DNA from: Psettodes erumei
Taxonomy: Eukaryota > Chordata > Actinopteri > Pleuronectiformes > Psettodidae
Direction: 5' to 3'
NCBI GenBank assembly: GCA_016785225.1
Contig: JAFBJZ010000888.1
Location: 2,980,501 to 3,044,500 of the forward strand
Length of the DNA: 64,000 bases
The first letter of the stretch is position 1; every line of letters begins with the position of its first letter. Made by a program: the position numbers and the translations under genes. Positions 50,701 to 60,960 of the stretch are shown here, piece by piece. Under the pieces are notes generated by a model. The model saw nothing but the letters and a program-made list of their open reading frames with translations, made no database searches and was not told the DNA's origin.

Positions 50701-53700
50701 GTGTGGGAACGCAGGTGGATTTGTAGGGCGCTATCACTGCCAAACACCTTGGCGCAGAACCGACACTTATGCTTGAAGAAAGGGTCCTCAGAGCTGGGCT
50801 TAGTGTCAAACACAGACACATTTGGGGGCTTCCCTTTGCGGTGCTTCATCAGAGCAGAAAGAGGGTCAAGCGCATTGGCTGTGGCTGCTATGCTGGCCAG
50901 AGGGTTAGGGAAGATGACGCTGCTGGATGAACTGTGAGGTATCAGCGGTAGACTGGAAGCAGAGCTCAGGAGGCTGCTGTGGCTGAGTGAAGGAGGGGTG
51001 GTGGAGTTCCTGGGAAGAGCTGAGCTACTGCTAATGCCACCACTTGCTGTTAGACTACTAGTAGTGCTACTGTTGTTGTTTGTGACTGAGGATGAGCAGG
51101 AAGGAAGTAGAGATGACAATCCAGTTCCACTGGGCTGGGGAAATGCCGAATTATTTGAGGACGTGTTAGGGATTGAAGAGTTAGATTGCTGACTGCCACT
51201 TTGTGGTGTTTGAGAGAGAGGCCCTTCGATTGCTGAGGTCAGTGGTGAAGAGACTTGACCATTGAGAGTGGCCGGCAATCTAACAGGCAGCTGATGGACA
51301 GGAGGGGTGATGAAGTTGTGCAGCTGAAGCTGACTTGGGACAGGGGGAACACAGGAGGATACAGGCCCCTGGTTTCCAGCAGCATTGCTGTGATGGTGAT
51401 TGAGAGCAGGCTGTGAGGCAGACTGTCTGTTCATCAGAGCCACCTGACTGCGTATCTGTTCTATCAGCTGCAGCTGGTGTATCTGCTGCTGCTGGAGGGC
51501 CATCAGCTGATCCAGGATCATGGGAATAGCCATGGTGGAGACCCCACTGCCCGCTGCTGCCCTTACACTCTGTGAAAACTGAGCAACTGCAACCCGTGTG
51601 CCATGCAGAGTCTCCAAGGTAACATTGGTGCTTGGCATAGCATAGCTTGTGACAGTGGAGGGGATGACATCATTGAGCTGAGGTAGGGAGCCATCTGGCT
51701 CAGGCGATGTCACATCTCTCTCTTCAAGATCCATATTTTTATCCGGAGAAAGCTCCAGCTCCATCTGCTCCTCCTCCTTTTCTAGGATATTGACCCCATT
51801 TAAGGTTGCTGTCTCTGGGATGTCATCCCCCTCGCCAGCAGGACTGTGGTTGCCCTCCCTGGGGTCCTCGCTGTCAGCCTGCTCACTGGGGCAGCTGGGT
51901 ACAGGGGAGGGCTCTGTAGGGTACTCCTGGGAGGGGTTTGGTGTGTCCTCATTGTCATTCACTATGAGCACCAGAGGGTTCTTGGTGCAGCTCTTTAAAT
52001 GTTCACAGAAGTCTGACCACTTGAAGAACTCAGCGCAACACTTCTCACATACATGTGTCTCCTCACTGCCACTGCGGCTCTCATTCCCGCTGTCGGCATC
52101 ATCCAGCACATCGCCTCGGGCTACAGGGAGGAGAGGGGTGGAGGGAGTAAAAAAAGAGAAAAAGAATTAATGAATAAATAATCAATAAAGAATCCACACA
52201 TATTTTCCAGTGCAGTGCTGCAAAGATTTAACCTTTGATTTTTTTTCTCTTTTAACATAACCAAAATCAATATTCTTTTTATTTTTTTTACGAACAAATT
52301 GCCCTAGTTCACCAATTCTCAAGACCCAGGTTTGTGCATTCGCACCCTCTCCATAGAGCCAGCTAATAATTTTCTTTGTGCAATCCATCAAATTATGAGG
52401 GCCTATCAATTGTGGATACTGCCGCTTAATGAAATTCCATAGAACCTATTGATTTCCAATATTTCATACAATTCACAGCTGCCTCATCTGTTGGGTACAA
52501 ATCAGGACTTTGATGGCCCCATTAGGATTCCCCTCTGCTATCAAGACCAGTCATTTCCACCTGAATTTCAAATGCCTGGGCCTTTTCACTTAACATTGCA
52601 AAGGTAATACTTTATCCCTGAATCCAAGAAATAGACTCTATACTGGATTGCTCTTTTGTTTTGACGTCAGGGAAAAGTAAGAGTAGAAATGTGTTGAATC
52701 TATAGCCCTGGTACATTTCATACACATTGCATAAAAGTGAGTAGTTTTATCCGTAATTAAAGTAATTAAACCACTGAAAATATGTTCAACCAATGTGTAT
52801 GATTTAAAATACTTTTAAATGTCTTTTTAATATTTTTAAATACTTAAGCATAATCTTTCTCTTTCTCTTTCACTTTCAAAATCAAAGTCTTTGCCCCTTT
52901 TTTTCTCCCTCTCCCCCAATGCTCTCTGAAATAAGACTCAACAAATTACATGCTAGTGCCATGGCAGCGAAGTCTCTGATTAGTTACACATGTTTAATCA
53001 CAGATGTAGGAAGCCACTTCCTCTACCATATGCAACCATCAAGAGTCAAACAAGCAGACACAAACTCTGAACATGGACCTAATTCACACCTGATCAAAAC
53101 CATGTAAAAATGGCCTCACTTGTATGTTTATTTTTCTATTTGGAGCATAGTTACGCTCTAAATGTGTGCGTGTACGTTATGAGTCAGAGTGTGTTCAACC
53201 ACCACCACAGCATCCTGCACACACTCTACGTCAGAGTCTCCTGATCAGTTTACACTGCATGCAGTATATCTCGTAATTTAACTGTTTATCCACAAATTAA
53301 AAGTACTTTATATATACTTTACACTATAAAAAATATTGAGGCAATTTCATAGGCATTTGTTGCAAGTAAAAGTGAAAGATCTCACTGTCACACAAAAATT
53401 GCTATAAAACAAGGTTGACAGTTTTTAGGTGAGTTTGTAATTCAAATTAAAAATGGGGATCATACAAAAAGACAACAAAAAGCTTTATAATTATTTGTAC
53501 AGTATAGTGTAGTGGAACTGCATGTCTAATAGACACACACACACACACACACTTACATTTATGCAAATTGCTTCCACTCCACACAAGACTTGCAAAGCTG
53601 TTCTGAATAGGAGGGGACAAAAAGATAGTGAAAGCACCACTGCCTCTAAAACCTCCTTAAAAACTCCTGCGAATTACACACTGCAGGTTTTCTCACTACT

Positions 53701-56217
53701 AAAAGCCTTACTGTGTTTTGCACATGAGAAATCGCGAGATTCATACAGTTCCTTGTCTCATTTCAGAGGTTAAAATGGAGCAAGCCATGGTGAAGCAGAC
53801 ATGAAGCATTTGTGCCAATTACAGTGACTCATTAGTAAAGAAATTCATCACTCCTCCAAAGGGGGCATGAGCTGTCAAGGTCTGGTGTCTGTAACTTAAT
53901 TAATTATCAACAGAAAGGCTCTGGACAGGCTCTATGTTCTCATCCTCACTGGGGGCAGGGCTGACAGAACAAGATATTATTTTACTTAATCATGTATGTT
54001 GCCAGGACAAATTAGAGAAAACACATTAAGCAATTAAAGGGGGAAAAGTACATAGGGAGTACATATTGGGATATAAACCTGTTTACTGTGCAATATCAGT
54101 TCTACCTCTCCCTTGATTTTCCAGCCACAAGTCTGTGAACACTGTAAAATTCCAGCAAATAACAACAAAAAGGGGCTTATATGAAGTTTATATAATATAT
54201 TGTTGCTAAAAAGTGCAATTGTATAACAAAAATTGACAAGTGAAAAGGAGAGAGTGGCTGGGAACGTCAGTGACATGTGGCAGCAGGCTAGAAATCTCCT
54301 TAGCTAAGCAGCGGACAGCAGGACTCATTTCCATAATTGAGGGTTTAAAGGTCAACACAAATGAGTAGGCATTGTGTTGAGCTGATTAGTTATTAGAATG
54401 GTATTACTGTCAATCTCTTTTATTCATTCATACAATTACAAGTGGGGGCCTTTGTATGCCTCTGACCTCTGTCATAGACGTACGCGTGCTGACACGTTTT
54501 TTTTATACACACGTGCAGACAAAGCGCATACAGAAATGTGTGTTACTTTCGAGATAAACATCTTAAAAAATGTCATATACTGTATACACACACTGGAGAA
54601 CATTCACGTGTGTATGTATACATGTTCGTTTCAAGAGGCCTAAAATGTTAAAGCTAACATGTGAAGAGCTATATTTCTATATTTTTCTGAATAAAAAAAC
54701 ACATTAATTTTGAATTTGTAAAATTACAACCTCTGCGCTTCTAAATTGTGTTGCAAATTTAAAAAATCCTGTTTTTTCTTGAAAATGTCCTTCCCATCTG
54801 TTATATTCACTTTTCCTGCAGTACATTTTAAAGAATATTATGAAGGATTTTTGATTATGCACTTCTAAATCTGTAATAGATAAGTGAGACAGCTTCTTTA
54901 AAAAAAGATTTTAACAAGATGAGTAGGGCAGGGAATATGGTGTGGTTTCTGTCATTTCGTACATTGCTACACATAGTCAGTGTTATTATTATTATCATTC
55001 TAATTATTAGAATTGCAAGTCAGTAAAAAAGATGTGTGCATTTGTCTTTGTGTGTGGTGGGGGTATTGATTTTCCTATAGCATAAGAAAGGAAGAGATGA
55101 AAAAAACAATCTGTTTTTCATTCTTTCAGGAGTCTTCATTTACTCATGCAAATATTAAGCTGGACGCAGTCAATAGGGGGATTGTAGACATTGAATCTGT
55201 GCGTCTGCTATCTTGCTCAGAAATCTTTGGCATGCTAACTGAAACCGCTAATCTGACATATTATATCAGATGAGGTATTCATGCTTTCCACTGATTCTAT
55301 GAAAGCCACAGAGCCGAGCATTCAGTGAAGCATTAGGCAATTACAAATTCTCCCATTCTTAACAATTCCCAGATTCACTTCATGAATACATACACAGACA
55401 ATGGCACTGGTAACATTTGCTCTATGTAAAGGTAAAACCATTGCTACCCCATTAAGAATAAGGGGCGTTTCAAATGTATTACATCCTACAGTTGAATAAT
55501 TTGCAATTCAAAACCTCTTCACCAATCTGTGATATTTAAAATTTCTGACATAAACGAAGGTGCTGAGAAGAGTTCTCTCCAAAGAGCGCCTGCACTCACA
55601 GCCCTCCTAGAACCGCCCCACCTTCTGCCCCTTTCAAATGCATTCTTCTCCTGCATCTGAGGATATCTTAGGACCCTTAAAGAGAGAGGCATCACTGTAG
55701 GTCCAGCCCAAGTTGGGGGGGGGGCAAAGAGAAGGAGGCCTGCTGGGTTCAACAATGTTGGAATTCTTGGGCCAATTACTTTTTCCCCCATTGTGTTCTT
55801 TTATCTTACCTCCGCCATTTGACTCCCGAAGAAAGAAACAATTAATACATCATAAACTATGCTATTTTTTATTGTTTTGATAGAGAAATGTTTAAACTAT
55901 GTATTATGTCCCTTATGCTACATTTTCTTTTTTCATTTATTCTGTCAGAAACAAAATGAACAGGACACAGAAGAGGAAAAAAGATGTGTCCCACTTCAAT
56001 TAACAAATCTGTCTCAAACTACTGTATGTGCCAGGTAATTTATTATTTGCATGTATTTTTAAATAAACAAACCCTACAATGATTATACATTGTCTGTAAT
56101 TTCTTCCATTGCAGTCCCTGGACAGGCCTGTCTCTGTGGCTATAAACACATAAAACATCTCCTCCACTGATCAAATGCATCCTTAGACCTGCAGAGGCTT
56201 GAGCGTCCTCAGCCCCG

Positions 56218-56248
<31 letters not shown>

Positions 56249-57755
56249 TGGCCTGGCCAGCCCCATTGCAGAATGGTACAGTCATATCTGCACTAACAGA
56301 GAGGCCTTTGTCATTGCCTGCAGATGTGGAGCAGCCAAAACATTAACGATTTGTTTGTGTAAGCATTTGCAATACAGTATTCAATGACGGCACTCTGTCC
56401 GGATGACTGTGTCACTCGTCAAGATGGCTCTCTGCCTCTGGATTTACAAAAGAGCTCGAAACCAGGAGCAGACTTCAGGTTCCAGTGGACACTCATCCTC
56501 AGCAGGCCAAAAGAGATCATTAATAGATTCCATCTCTCTGCGATCTATGATTCAATTCCCTAGACAAGGTTAGATTCTAATTTTCAGATTTAAAAAAAAA
56601 TATTTAACTCGCAAAGCAAAGCTTCGTCATAAAATGAGGCAGAGTTCAACCGTCAAGTTGTTCCTGCATGAGCTTTCTCAACAAATCAGGTATTAAATAA
56701 TCAGAACAAATGAAACCAAAATCATTTTAAGAAAACCAACTTAGGACAAAATGTACCTCTTCACTTGATAGCCTGTCTGCTCTCTCTCTTAAATCCCCCA
56801 AAGTCTGCTGTCTTGTCTAAAATTAAATAGTCCTCCTCTCTCCTGTCTAGGTCTTCCTCTCAATCAGGATCTCACTTGCTCGTGTGTGTTTGTGGTGCTG
56901 AGTAGTAATTAAGACACAGTCATATCCGAGTGTCTTCTTGAAGACATCTTTGGCACGACTATGTGGGTGGTCCACAGGCCTGCACCCAATGGTGGAGAGG
57001 GGATTAAAACAAAAGCCAAAGAAAGCTCCTCTGCAGGGGAAGTGGGCAACAACCGTGTTGTGACTGTCACAATGGATTTTCTCAATATATGATGAATGAA
57101 TATATATATATATATTTTGCACCTCATTACTGTGGGCATTCCTTACTTAAACATCCTTTCAAGAAAGGGAAAAGTTCTGCTTCACTGGTTTTTAAAAATT
57201 TGACAAAAATTCAGACTTTGAATAAATGTCATTGTAACTGTGAATAAAGCTGAAACTGGATAACTGAAACCGTGGTTGCAGTCTTCCACCTGTTCACTGA
57301 AAGCATGACCAACACGTCTTCCTCTGAGAAGTTCCCTAACATGTTTAATCAAATTCTTTACAGTGGAATAATATTGTGAAAATGTATTTTTCTTAGATGA
57401 ATTTAATCCTGTGGATCGCAATCTATAGGTGGGAAATTTTCCCTCTGGAAAATCCCCTAAATAGAAGCAAGTACAGGAGTGTTTATATATAATATGCACA
57501 CCACCACCGCCAAGTGTCAGAGACACTGGATGCAGGGGAAGCGGTGGCAAGATGAAAAGCCGTTCGCTGTTCACACTTTCTAAGACACGAGCAAGCTGCA
57601 CTGCCAAGGTCAACGGCACACATGTTCTAAACTGTACAAGGTGCTTGACATATAGCAGCAGGACCTGGCTGGTCGGGGCTACACAAAGGTTAAGTCAGCA
57701 GGCTTTATAAAAAGCACTCCTAAGCAGAGCCCTCCCTCCTTTCCCCCATCCTAAT

Positions 57756-57790
<35 letters not shown>

Positions 57791-59044
57791 CCCCCCATGT
57801 CCCCAGGGGGCTAGTGTCCGGAAGGCCTGAGGGGGAGATGATATGCCAGACAAGGGCTTGTTGGCACTAGATTCGAGTTTTTCATGTTTTGCGAGATGCA
57901 GCACATAAAAGAGGTCCTCACTGAGCTGCAGTGGACATCAGGGACAAAAAGTCACATGTAAAAAAGATCAGAACAAAAAAAATGGAACTCATGAGGGGAA
58001 GTTTATATCCAACTCCCTAACACATAATGGATATTTTCTTAATTGCTGGATATTATCATGAAATACGCTACAGAGAGTGTTGTACAGGGAGAGTGCCCTT
58101 GAGCACAATTTGAACATCACTTGAATGCTTGACTTTCTCCTTGCCACTATCCCAAACATACATAGATTTTAAGTCTAAATCAAGCAGCGACTGATGCCTG
58201 GAACTTCAGAATTCCTTTGGCATTATATGCAATGATGTGTCAAGGCCAGCGATCAATAGTGTCGTCACGAGCTGCACCACGGCAATAGGCAGCGAGGAAT
58301 CGGATCATGCTGCAATGATACACTAACAGTCTGACATTTGTAGCCTGTCGTGTGAGGTGGCTTTGGATGAGACATGGCATTATTAGGTTTATTTAAGTGT
58401 GTATAGGCTCACTGTGCACAGCCAAAGGCTTGGGATTGTTTCACTACAATGTCTGTCCTAAAAACAAGCAAGACAGTATAGTGCTCCAACGAGGACAGGC
58501 AAGAACATTCCTCGGCCACTTCCAGTCTGTGGGCACAATGGCATGGACACTATAGATTCCCCACTATGCAGCGTGGATGTTTTTATTCTAAAGCTATAGA
58601 TAAACTTTTGTCCATGTAGGGGGTTGTTCAAATTGGAGTGACAAATTCAGAGTACATTTTCCTCAAAAATACACTCATTTCAAATCTTCATGGATTTGTG
58701 AAACTGTCTGTTCCACCAATTGTAAAAGTATTTTTAAAAACAAAAAAACATCCATGATTTGAGATTTAACTGAAAGAAATTTCCATTGCATGATCCTACA
58801 GGAGAGAAACCTGATGGATGTTTTCGTATCTCTGACCAAAATCTGAGAGGGTTATCTCAACACTGAGGCAGAGACAACGTTTGTGTCTCAGATGTGAATT
58901 GTCCAAAAATGACAAAAATCCACAGAGTAAACTGGACAAACAAGCCCAAGAGTCATCAGTGTGACTCCCACCTCACACCAAACATTTCCCAATGCAAAGA
59001 GAGCTGCTCCCCAGAGATTACATCACGCATTTCTATTCTGCAAA

Positions 59045-59075
<31 letters not shown>

Positions 59076-60643
59076 TGTATGTGCATGCATGTGTGAGTGT
59101 CCGGGTGCGTATGTTGGTCAACATGGGTCAGGCTCCAAAGATGTAAACAATAGCAGTGATTTGTTGGGGAGACCGAGCTTTATGGATGCTCAAAAAAGAT
59201 CTGCATCTTTCTAATATAGTGAGGAGAATTAAAAAAGGACAACAGTTGAAAATGCTGAGAAAAATTCTAATATCTAAAGTACATTCTTGTCTAATTATTG
59301 ATGGCTGTCAAAGTTGCAAAAAATGAGGAAATTACTTCATCTAAATCTCCATATTTCATCATAAATGAAACTGGATTTTTCCCCATTTAACATAATAAAA
59401 AGGTAAAAATATACAATAAAAAATCATATACAATACGATTGTGAGGAAAACTGTAACTTCACAGTTGCTATGAATTCCTACAGCATTTCACCTTGCTTTA
59501 GCTGTGACTTTAGCACTGTAATGATCGTTTTATTGCGGAAAAGGCTGGGTACAGAATAAAAGGTGAATGAGCCTTTTTCTCCCCCCCACATGGTGGGGAC
59601 AAGCTCTGTCAACCGATGTTGTCGACATTGTGAGCAAAAGGGAACAAATCAAGTGGGCTAAATTTATGTGAGGGGGGTGGGGGGGTAAACAAAAACATTT
59701 CCATAACAAAACGAGGCTTCGACCTGCAACCAAATCCGCGTTTTGCTCCTCGGAGACGCAGAGCGACGCCGAGGGGACAAAAGACACTAATGCAAAAAAT
59801 AAAAATAAAATGGAAATTATTCATGTAATGAAAAAATATGCGTCTCCCAAAAAGATTTACTTTTATACCCGCGGAGTAAAGATTTTCACAGTTGTAAGAG
59901 AGAATGCCAAAAAAATTCAACTCATCAAATTGTGTATGTGTGTGTTGTATGTGTATCTACGTTTGTGCGTGTATTTATGCAAAGTCCAGATTTCACAGAC
60001 GAATTTAAAAACAAAGCCCCTGTGTCTTTGACATATTGGAAAGTATTAAATCAATTCTATTTTGAAACGGGCCTTTCAAAAAGGCCTCCAGCTCACAATA
60101 TAAATGCTCCGAGTGTAAACTGTTATAAATGATTATATGCATTAGTGACATTAATCTTAAAAGTCGTCAATCAACTAATAGACGAGAATGTGATGCGGGC
60201 GCTGCGAGGCGCAGGTTGAGCTGACCGATTTTATGGGAATAAAACAAACACCTCCTCATAGAAAAGTGTACACTTCCCTGACGATAGAGGGGAGAGTTTT
60301 ATCTTAATAAATGTATCATGATAGATTTATTGTAAATTACTGCAGCTATATTTAAGAAATTAATCTTATCGACGACCCAACAATAACCCAAATTAATCCA
60401 AGCGACTTCTCACTTAAGGTCAAACTTAGAGAAGAGGCGTTCGAACGCTCCTAAAGCAAAGTGGAGCGAAGCGACAACACCAGCGGGAGATGTGAGGGGC
60501 GAAGTTGTCTGTGCGAGAGAAGAACCTGGATGAGGGACATCAGCTGATCGAATCCACTCACCGTGCTCGGAAATCACCCCGGCTAGTGCGGGATCCTCGT
60601 CCGACTTGAGGTGCTGCGGCTTGGCTTGCTTGCGTCGGGACAT
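47351..60643 (-). CDS. sall3: Spalt-like transcription factor 3, whole spliced coding region (4 coding exons)
   Basis: The coding sequence joins 60562-60643, 48965-52120, 48344-48681 and 47351-47782, all on the minus strand. Together they make 4,008 bases, or 1,335 residues plus TAA. SALL proteins are nuclear zinc-finger regulators, mostly repressors that recruit NuRD through the extreme N-terminus; SALL3 acts in neural, limb/fin and sensory development. Seen in order: the MSRRKQAKPQH start motif; a C2HC finger (C52, C55, H68, C72); a glutamine-rich helix (about 235-253); finger pair ZFC1 (480-528); finger triplet ZFC2 (763-843); a CtBP-like LDLT motif (1052-1055); a possible SUMO site IKEE (1064-1067); and finger pair ZFC4 (1150-1198). 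SALL3 is preferred over SALL1 and SALL4 because of the DADSGxESRSG stretch, the text around MKHRKGKPPNVSVF, the ENPMALLGGDA segment and the C-terminus NKEIGIN. The ZFC3 pair expected between residues 1080 and 1150 is absent. Fish may carry two copies (a and b), and I cannot say which this is. Confidence 0.95.
47783..48343 (-). other. sall3: sall3 intron 3 (561 bp)
   Basis: A phase 0 GT-AG intron (GTATGAG to TTTTAG) interrupting the last zinc finger of ZFC4 after GNLK. No coding remnant or named motif was recognised inside. Confidence 0.9.
48344..48681 (-). CDS. sall3: sall3 coding exon 3 (linker and first 1.5 fingers of ZFC4)
   Basis: The acceptor is ctttttcag (48690-48682) and the donor is AAG|GTATGAG (exon ends at 48344). 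The exon is 338 bases: two bases complete the split glycine codon 1080, then 112 whole codons follow (residues 1081-1192). It encodes the conserved VKMEMNGHGK segment, a Pro-rich stretch ending PPPPRRTPKQHNC, then one complete C2H2 finger (Cys ligands from residue 1150), a TGEKP linker and the first half of the second finger, up to GNLK. The phase 0 junction cuts that finger between its Cys and His ligands. This exon has no ATG near its 5' end, so the joined frame is the only sensible reading. Confidence 0.93.
48682..48964 (-). other. sall3: sall3 intron 2 (283 bp)
   Basis: GTGAGT donor, ctttttcag acceptor. All frames of the gene strand were read for remains of the missing ZFC3 finger pair (CxxCG, SALxIHxRSH or TKERPF patterns). 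None was found, and the intron is AT-rich with many stops. The pair is therefore lost, not hidden in this intron as a separate exon. Confidence 0.9.
48965..52120 (-). CDS. sall3: sall3 coding exon 2 (large exon: C2HC finger, Q-rich helix, ZFC1, ZFC2)
   Basis: The acceptor reads ctccctgtag (52130-52121) and the donor is G|GTGAGT (exon ends at 48965). The exon is 3,156 bases, phase 1 at both ends. It encodes the C2HC finger (51987-52049), the conserved Q-rich helix LMALQQQQIHQLQLIEQIRS used for SALL dimerisation, a long Ser/Thr/Pro/Asn-rich linker with short Ser, Asn and Thr runs, ZFC1 (50619-50765) with a TGERP linker, the conserved FKAKFPFGGLLDSMQ segment, ZFC2 (49674-49916), and an acidic stretch (YDDDLLDEMEQ). 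Reading through the donor gives 24 unrelated residues, then a stop at 48882-48884. In SALL1 and human SALL3, as remembered, the large exon continues after the RDRG/RERG motif into the ZFC3 pair. Here it does not. Confidence 0.95.
53531..53552 (+). repeat. (AC)n microsatellite in sall3 intron 1
   Basis: Pure run of about 11 units. Confidence 0.92.
53805..54045. promoter_or_regulatory. Candidate intronic enhancer block in sall3 intron 1 (unverified)
   Basis: A repeat-free block with GCCAATTACAG, GTGACTCATTAG (AP-1-like TGACTCA), the TAAT-dense stretch CTTAATTAATTATCAACAG, GGGCTGACAG and AAGCAATTAAAG. The clustering of homeodomain cores resembles vertebrate developmental enhancers. The call is by appearance only. 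Confidence 0.32.
55130..55400. promoter_or_regulatory. Candidate intronic enhancer with a perfect octamer (unverified)
   Basis: It contains a perfect POU octamer ATGCAAAT at 55146-55153, directly followed by ATTAAGC, and then TCAATAGGGGG, CCGCTAATCTG and GGCAATTACAAAT. It has no simple repeats. The octamer is notable because SALL genes work alongside POU factors in early embryos. That link is an inference. Confidence 0.3.
56221..56245 (+). repeat. (TG)n microsatellite in sall3 intron 1
   Basis: Pure run of about 12 units. Confidence 0.93.
57761..57789 (+). repeat. (CA)n microsatellite in sall3 intron 1
   Basis: Pure run of about 14 units followed by a C run. Confidence 0.93.
59046..59072 (+). 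repeat. (GT)n microsatellite in sall3 intron 1
   Basis: Pure run of about 13 units, about 1.5 kb below exon 1 along the gene. Confidence 0.93.
60562..60643 (-). CDS. sall3: sall3 coding exon 1 (residues 1-27 and first base of codon 28)
   Basis: This short first coding exon starts at the ATG at 60643-60641 and ends with CAC G before the donor GTGAGT (60561-60556). It encodes MSRRKQAKPQH followed by LKSDEDPALAGVISEH. The first eleven residues are the conserved SALL motif that binds the RBBP4/7 part of NuRD. The start is secure. The frame is open upstream only to a TAA at 60811-60809, and no other in-frame ATG lies between that stop and this one. The -3 base is A, a good initiation context. The exon ends in phase 1, which matches the phase of exon 2. 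Confidence 0.93.
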
Positions 60644-60835
60644 GCTGCTGGCGTCAGTGCTGGCGATGCTGCTGCTGCTGCTTTTGCGCTCCGAGATGTC
60701 TCTGCGTTTTGCAGATACATCAGCGAAGAGCGAATGAATCAACACGCACAAAAAGTTCTGCAAACAGTCTGGTAGCAGAGAGAGCGGGCGAGAAAAAAAA
60801 ATCTGAAATTAGCCGGTGGTGCTGCTGCCGTTGCT

Positions 60836-60960
60836 GTTGCTCTGCGTTGGATTGCGCATGTCGGTATAATAATTATGATAGTGAATAATGCCTCGCGATT
60901 AATGGCACCGTGTGAAGGTGGGGAGGATTGGCTGGAGTCCAGCGGACGCGCATTGGATAT
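60836..60960 (-). promoter_or_regulatory. Candidate sall3 core promoter
   Basis: Reading along the gene strand, there are two CCAAT boxes (60956-60952 and 60931-60927), then an AT-rich TATA-like stretch (about 60880-60864, TATTATACC), then a run leading to the start codon about 200 bases further. The order CCAAT, CCAAT, TATA-like fits an RNA polymerase II promoter. The transcription start is not known from the sequence, and a further upstream promoter with a noncoding first exon is possible. Confidence 0.35.

Larger units (their letters stand above)
52121..60561 (-). other. sall3: sall3 intron 1 (8.4 kb)
   Basis: A GT-AG intron in phase 1 between the N-terminal motif exon and the large exon. 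No other exon is recognisable on either strand. It contains CA/GT tracts at 53531-53552, 56221-56245, 57761-57789 and 59046-59072, a TA run near 57102-57115, and several repeat-free blocks rich in TAAT cores that look like enhancers (52450-52620, 53805-54045, 54290-54420, 55130-55400, 58180-58360). A first intron of this size in a fish SALL gene is unremarkable. Confidence 0.85.

Noticed and set aside
49033..50937. Many open frames on the plus strand across sall3 exon 2
   Set aside because: They mirror the conserved coding strand, have no domain, and lack splice or conservation logic of their own.
60644..60763. N-terminal extension of sall3 upstream of MSRRKQ
   Set aside because: The frame is open but its only candidate start is TTG; a stop lies at 60809-60811, and SALL proteins begin with MSRRKQ.
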